Below are positions 59,301 through 64,000 of a stretch of 64,000 bases of DNA, piece after piece. The notes under the pieces are model-generated. The model was not told where the DNA came from, searched no databases, and saw only the letters and a program-made list of their open reading frames with translations. Each line of letters begins with the position of its first letter. Positions within the stretch are counted from its first letter, which is position 1. The position numbers and the translations under genes were made by a program. The stretch spans positions 1 to 64,000 of the forward strand of contig JASANC010000783.1 of assembly GCA_030248135.1 (NCBI GenBank), read 5' to 3'. The DNA is from Theristus sp. LFF4_11 (taxonomy: Eukaryota; Nematoda; Chromadorea; Monhysterida; Xyalidae).

Positions 59301-60504
59301 GCATATAAAGTCTCCAAATATAAATTTGAAAATCAAAAAAAACTGAAAAAAAGTGGAATTTTGTGTGACAGCCTTATAAGTGGGAGGAGGTCTTATAAAG
59401 CAAAGATTAGGAGGTCCGGGCCTTATAAACGGGGTGGGATTTCGACCAAGTTGAAATTTTGAATTTTTTGGTTTCCCGCCGTGTGACACTCCGCCCACTT
59501 TTGGGTGGGGGTCTTATAAGTGGGAGGAACCTTATATGCAGGACTTTACGGTATGCGTTAACGATAACAAAACGTTAAATGATATTGATTCACGTGTTTT
59601 TTGTGCACTGTGAGTGCAAAACATAATTTGTTTGAAATTGGCAAGAAAATTAAGTTCACAAAAGTGACATTAAAGTTAATTATGGGCGATTATTGTAACT
59701 ATCTAGGTGTAATTATGGTAATTATGCGTGATTTTCTGTATAATGTGATCCTTTTTCCTGTAATCTTGGTTGTTCTCCAGTCCAGTAAATCGCCACTCTC
59801 TCGCTACTTGAAGTTTAAATAATAGGAATTAAAAGAAACTGAATAATTGGAAGAGAGAGAGTTTTTGAAAAATAAATACTGTAGCTGCGCGGCAGACGCA
59901 CCGATGATAACTAAAACTGCCCAATTTCGTAACTTTAATGAACATGTTTCATTTCTGTAGTTTGTTTGACTGTTTGTAAATTGATTTCTTTAATGTTTTC
60001 AGACCGTGCAGTTGTTGCGTTGTAAACTGATTGATTCACGAAAAAATACACGTATTTGTACACGTATTTGTAGTGTGGTTTGTTCCGCTTATCAACAAGG
60101 TGAAATTTTTTTATACCGCTAAAGCGTGACTGTGCATTGTCACCATTCGGTGCAGCTTCAGACAACGTTTGTTATACGCGTTTAGTGTTTTGTGTGTGTG
60201 TGTGTGCACAGCTTGATCCCCACCAAGTTCTGCTGTTGTCACACGGCAACACACAGCGAGGCGCTGCAGTCTTACACATTCCAAACATGCCACACGACAC
60301 CTTGCGCCTGAACCAGCGTGCAGCAACGTTCGAATGAGTTTTTGGGGTGCCCAATAACGATCGATTGCTCTCATTGTTGTTGTATATGGCCACAGCGTTA
60401 CGGGTCAGTGCCTCAGCGGCAGATGCGGGGCCTCCGCGACCTGAAGCGGCCGTTGCCACGGGTGCCGTGCGACGACGTTGAGTGCTCGCATTCATTGCTC
60501 TCAT
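53361..60504 (-). CDS. intraflagellar transport protein 46 (IFT46 / DYF-6 family)
   Basis: IFT-B complex subunit carrying cargo in cilia. Exons: 60504-60276, 58310-58115, 56514-56306, 56103-55937, 55398-55321, 54985-54806, 54539-54383, 54137-53893, 53651-53361; 1752 nt, 583 residues, every junction in phase. The conserved half is unmistakable: acidic run DEDDDDDDDDEQDGD, then GGYDPDEFRTLPVSSE, IKELFGYIRSYA, FIPAVGDIDAFIKIPRPD, LDEPCAKQSDPTVLDMHL, HFTKPMPDIDTLMQEWPPDF, AEYVDTVCALVDIPVH, YLEFKNSQHFQQLA. The first four exons add a low-complexity Asn/Gln/Ser extension of about 255 residues not seen in the vertebrate protein. An internal ATG at 55972 (AQPESELATAD) would give a normal-sized 328-residue form, so the extended start is less certain than the core. 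Divergent from the TRPA gene. Confidence 0.9.
55165..55215. repeat. TGAT microsatellite
   Basis: Repeated 'tgattgattgattgatgg' and 'attgattgattgg' in an IFT46 intron. Confidence 0.8.
55670..55917. repeat. mariner-type MITE in IFT46 intron
   Basis: The right end 'gtgacccactacttctggcc' then 'caccctgt' mirrors the left 'agtagtgggtcaccac' near 55677; the left terminus itself is degraded. It begins about 20 bp inside the intron after the donor at 55937. Confidence 0.6.
56632..56873. mobile_element. MITE family 1, copy C
   Basis: About 240 bp. The left end 'ttcaaacgtgtcccgact' and the mirror of the right end share the 'aaacgtgtccc...aaatgacgtcat' pattern. It lies in an IFT46 intron. Confidence 0.8.
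57034..57502. mobile_element. MITE family 3, copy 2
   Basis: 469 bp from 'taccgtattaccccaaat' to 'gggggtaatacggta'. Same order of internal blocks as the copy at 58637. G-tract rich on the + strand. In an IFT46 intron. Confidence 0.9.
57562..57651. repeat. 90 bp hairpin element, copy 2
   Basis: Palindrome 'gttgcattcatgaagcag' to 'ctgcttcatgaatgcgcct', the same family as 8033-8124. In an IFT46 intron, about 60 bp from a family 3 MITE. Confidence 0.8.
58637..59098. mobile_element. MITE family 3, copy 3
   Basis: 462 bp, ends 'taccgtattacctccaat' and 'gggggtaatacggta', flanked by TA. In the first IFT46 intron. Confidence 0.9.
59287..59553. mobile_element. MITE family 4 (TACCGTAAAGTC ends)
   Basis: 267 bp with ends 'taccgtaaagtcttgcatat' and the mirror 'atatgcaggactttacggta'. 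The internal 'cttataagtgggagga' block is repeated. Flanked by TA. Single copy here. Confidence 0.8.
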
Positions 60505-60919
60505 TCGTGTAGCACAACGCTGCACGCAACGAGCGACCAGCCTGCTGAACGTGCCTCATCAGAAAGCCGAATCGAATGTTGTTTTTGCGTTTATTGGAAA
60601 CAAAACAAACAACCGAACACTACACAGCAATACACCAGATAAAATGTTTGTTTTGCGTGCGACAGTGAACCCATTTCGACGTGAAACATACCGTTTTTTT
60701 ATTTGCTGTTCAATCTTCTGATTGCTTTGTGTGCGCGTGTGACTGTGTGCTTTCTTGTTCCTCATGCGCCATAAACTGATCTCTTTTTTATTCTCTCATT
60801 TGGTTGATTATGTAGCTATTCAAAGAAGAATCTGCATAATCAGTTTTTTTCGCAGAATCTCGCGAAAACCGAAAAATTACAGTCGTAAATTCTTCAATCA
60901 GAATATAACGCCCGATAAA
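60505..60919. promoter_or_regulatory. divergent intergenic region IFT46 / TRPA
   Basis: About 415 bp separate the IFT46 start (minus) from the TRPA start (plus), so both 5' untranslated regions and promoters must lie here. In ciliated sensory cells IFT genes are driven by RFX factors through an X-box; I did not find a clear X-box by eye. Confidence 0.5.
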
Positions 60920-63900
60920 ATGCATCAAACACCAAGCAGCAAACCGAAGGTGCGGCGCGGCTTTCAACTCGGCCGCATCATGTCCCACTGGAAATCGTTG
61001 GCGCAGTCCGACGAAATGGATGGGGGTGGGGGCGCCACGGATGCCAATGGAAAGGTCAACAAACCAGAGGATGATGGACATGGACTTGGTGAGGAAGACT
61101 GCTGCAAAATGGAACAGAGTCCGTTCTACGCTCATCGGGTGAGTTGCGTAAATTACCTTGGTCAACATATTGTTAACCAACGTGTTGTCTTTACTTTAAG
61201 ACACCCGAAAAACCCGCTCACTGCCAAAAATGAACAAACTTGTACTTTGCTCGTTTGCAGCTTGCTTCACGAGGCCGATTAACTGAACTTTCGGCATTAC
61301 TTCAACACGATGCGCATTTGCTGTCGACGAAAGATGCAAACGGCTGGACGTGTCTGCATCATGCGGCAAAGCACGGGCGCATTGAGATCATAGATCTGCT
61401 GCTGCAGCGTGGAGCACGTCAGTTTGCTGGGTTTTTGTGAAGGTTTTTGTCAGTAAATCTAAATGTTCGAGTGAAATACAAAGTGGACTACGCTTTTTTG
61501 AACTTTGTCAAGTGACAGTGTGCTGGCATCGCAGGCCAACCTTTTTACTGCCGTGCCATGTCTTTGGTATACATCCACCATTCCAGTGCAACCTGACGAT
61601 TTCGCAACAATCAAACATTTGAATGCCAACTGGAAGCACACTTTACCGAAACGTAATATACAGCCAATCAACAGTGACCCACACATCATACCGTTCACAG
61701 ACATCAACGCAACAGCCGATGATGACCAGAGCAGTGCACTGCACGTAGCGTGCGCATTCAACCAATCGGCTGCCGTGCGACATTTGTTGCTGCGTGGTGC
61801 AGACGGACACGCACAACTGAACACGAAATGCATGGGGGCACCGGTACACGTCGCCACCGAACACAACCACACGCACGTCATCCAGGTAAACGCTGTGTGG
61901 GAATGCGCCTGTCGGCAGGGTGATAACCCCGTTAATTGCTCCATGCCCTAAAACTTTTAAGTGGGGATTCGAAAGGAAAATACAGAGAAAATTCAGTGAA
62001 AAATCCGAAACACGCCATAAAAAACAAATAGAGGTTGCAATATTGGAATGCGACATCCACAAATTGCCCCAATCGATTTGATTAGAAGATTAAAAATTGG
62101 TTTTAAAATTAAAAAAAAGCACGAGCAAAATCGCAAAATTTCCCAAAATTACAACCGCAGGTTCTGGCGGAATTTCGCGACGACAAAATTGACATGAACC
62201 AGACGACAAGCTGCGGCGAAACAGCACTGCACTTAGCGGCCAAAAACGATTTCAGTGAAGCTGCTGAAGTTTTGGTAAATTTTTTCTTGAAAGCAAAATT
62301 CAATTATCTCAATTTTTTTTTAATCTTTTTTCCAGCTTCGTGGCGGGACACTTTTGTGCAAACCGTGCTCTAATGGATTTTACCCGATTCATGTCGCTGC
62401 GAAAAACTGCGCCACAAAAACGCTCGAGAAATTGTTGAGCTATGGTAAACTAAATACATAAGTTCGCTGTTTGCGGTTTCGCCAGGTAAACGCGGTGCCC
62501 CTTGGCTCGTCAGGCAAAACTGCCGAAAGTGTTTTACCACAGGCAGATCTTATAGAATGGAAAAAACATTTCAGGTGAGCAAAATCTTGGCTATTCACGA
62601 GAGACAATGCTCGGATACTGTGACCAGGAAAACAATGCACCGTTGCATTCGGCGGTAAACAGTGGCGATCTGGATGTTCGTTGCATTCTGGCAATTTCGG
62701 TTTTCGTGAAAGTTTTATTTTGACACCACGGAGAACTTTAAAATTTAATTGGGACTTTAACAGTGTGGCAATAACCTTCTTTCCATGCCAGATGGTGCGT
62801 GTTCTGTTGCACCACGGCGCATTCGTCACGTCCAAGCAGCTCGACCAATCAACGGCGTTGCATCTTGCCTGCAGCCAGGGCAGTTTACAAATGGTTCGCA
62901 CGCTCTACGAAGCGCACAAGAAGTCGCGTGAGAACGCACCGGAGATCCTCCATACAGTGGACGTCGTTGGAATGACGCCGTTGCATCGTGCGGCGATGTT
63001 CGATCACGTGGACGTGGTGCGATACTTGATTGAAGAGGTGCGTGCAATCTTTAGTTTATGCTTCACAATACTGTTTTCTTGGCGTTGTTCAACGAAGTGC
63101 TCCTTTTGAAGCAGGCAGCTTCCCATAAAGTGTCCGTTTAATTTCGCGCAGGGCAGCCACGTGAACTCCATTGACAATGACCACCGTACCCCGTTGATGC
63201 TTGCCGCAATGCGCGGTGGCACCGCAAGCATGCGAGTGCTGTTGACAGCTGGCGCTGACATTCGAATGACCGATGTGCAACAGTGCAACATTGTGCACTA
63301 CATCGTGAAAAGTGGTGCTGGCCAGCTCAGTGACGAGTTGAAATTGATATGCCAGGTAACATTTCAGAGTTGGTTGGCTGCATTATAATCACATTGGGTT
63401 CAACAAAAACTCCAGCGCTTGTTGAGCCACAATCCACTTGCTAAACGTCGTTTGCCAGTGGTAGCACAACACTATCAAAATGGTGCGCTTTCTGATGAAC
63501 TATTTTTGCCAGTGAACTACTGTATTTTTGCCTGTGTACCTGGAGGAGTTTCCAAAGGGAGATCACGGAATGGTTGATCGGGCAGATCGAATCGAATCAT
63601 CAATCTGTCTGCTTGCAATACAGACAGAAGACGGACCGAAACTGTTGAACGAACGCGAGAAGCTGAACGGACTGACGCCGTTACATTTGGCATCGAAGCG
63701 AGGGCAACTGCGCTTTCTGGACAGCCTGCTGAATTTGGGCGCCGCCGTGAACACAAAGGACAACGACAGTCGGTCGCCTTTGCATTTCGCCGCGAGGTTG
63801 GGCAATTTTTTTGAATGATTTTTGTTTCATCAGATCACACTGAGAAAACGGATCGGTGTTGTGTGCATTTCTCTGAACAAAAAATGATTTCAAAGCTCAA

Positions 63901-64000
63901 AGACTGATTGGTTGCTTCAAATTTCCGGTACGGCCGCGTGAACACGGTGCGTCGCCTCGTGACGGTGCCGCAAGGTTCGTCCGTGCTCAACGAAATCGAC
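60920..64000 (+). CDS. TRPA-type ankyrin-repeat cation channel, N-terminal part
   Basis: Non-selective cation channel of the TRPA (TRPA1-like) family. Exons: 60920-61138, 61261-61417, 61701-61885, 62161-62274, 62336-62444, 62575-62675, 62792-63037, 63152-63355, 63416-63482, 63628-63796, about 63928 to beyond the window end; 548 codons so far. The start fits an AT-rich leader followed by a basic stretch (KPKVRRGFQLGRIM). Then at least ten ankyrin repeats: WTCLHHAAKHGRIEIIDLLL, SALHVACAFNQSAAVRHLLL, TALHLAAKNDFSEAAEVL, FYPIHVAAKNC, APLHSAVNSGDLD, TALHLACSQGSLQMVRTL, TPLHRAAMFDHVDVVRYLI, TPLMLAAMRGG, TPLHLASKRGQ, SPLHFAAR. The repeat order and inter-repeat segments, such as SRSPLHFAAR followed by YGRVNTVRRL and LLNEREKLNG, resemble TRPA1. 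Transmembrane and pore regions lie outside. The acceptor of the last exon lacks AG (see findings). Confidence 0.9.

Noticed and set aside
60380..60476. GC-rich 31-codon + strand frame starting with ATG
   Set aside because: Complement of the first IFT46 coding exon, which continues in phase through eight further exons.
61534..61700. Upstream extension of the TRPA exon beginning at 61701
   Set aside because: The frame is open but does not join in phase; using the acceptor at 61700 gives a perfect ankyrin repeat (RGAHINATADDDQSSALH).

Overview
The window is animal nuclear DNA. Its genes are split by GT-AG introns, its proteins are animal proteins (beta-catenin, Cys-loop receptors, TRPA, IFT46, chitin-binding/LDL-A), and it is full of small inverted-repeat transposons. 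Two anion-type Cys-loop receptors, one like the nematode ACC/MOD-1/LGC clade and one like glutamate-gated chloride channels, plus a CBM14 chitin-binding domain point to an ecdysozoan. A repeat-rich, possibly early-branching (enoplean) nematode is my best guess, inferred from families and not proven. I rebuilt gene models by hand from splice signals and reading-frame phase. The exon lengths of six of the seven fully traced models sum to whole codons; the kelch/LDL-A model is broken by one frame problem.

Layout. 1-3.3 kb: no gene recognised, repeats. 3.3-9.2 kb (+): Cys-loop anion channel. 9.5-9.8 kb: convergent pair of tRNA-Cys genes. 11.6-19.9 kb (+): beta-catenin with a DSGIHSG degron, 16 exons, a hAT-like element in intron 1. 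21.2-38.7 kb: a kelch cluster of two secreted paralogues (+) flanking a type II membrane LDL-A/Thr-rich/kelch gene (-), heavily invaded by MITEs. 39.4-44.6 kb (-): GluCl-like channel with very long Q-rich cytoplasmic loop. 47.2-50.0 kb (-): secreted CBM14 plus four LDL-A protein, with a tRNA-Phe in an intron. 51-52.9 kb (-): weak exon candidates and a transposase relic. 53.4-60.5 kb (-): IFT46 with a long N-terminal extension. 60.9-64 kb (+): N-terminal ankyrin part of a TRPA channel, running off the window.

How the parts relate. IFT46 (ciliary transport) and the TRPA channel (a sensory channel) are divergently arranged with about 415 bp between start codons, so they may share a promoter. The two channels are independent neural or muscle receptors; both carry glutamine-rich M3-M4 loops. 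Beta-catenin keeps the destruction-box serines but lacks most of the alpha-catenin-binding segment, suggesting a Wnt-signalling specialist.

The most unusual region is the kelch cluster: extracellular kelch proteins with one exon homogenised between paralogues, MITE ends abutting a splice donor and supplying a stop codon, and a half-kilobase inverted repeat enclosing the last exon.
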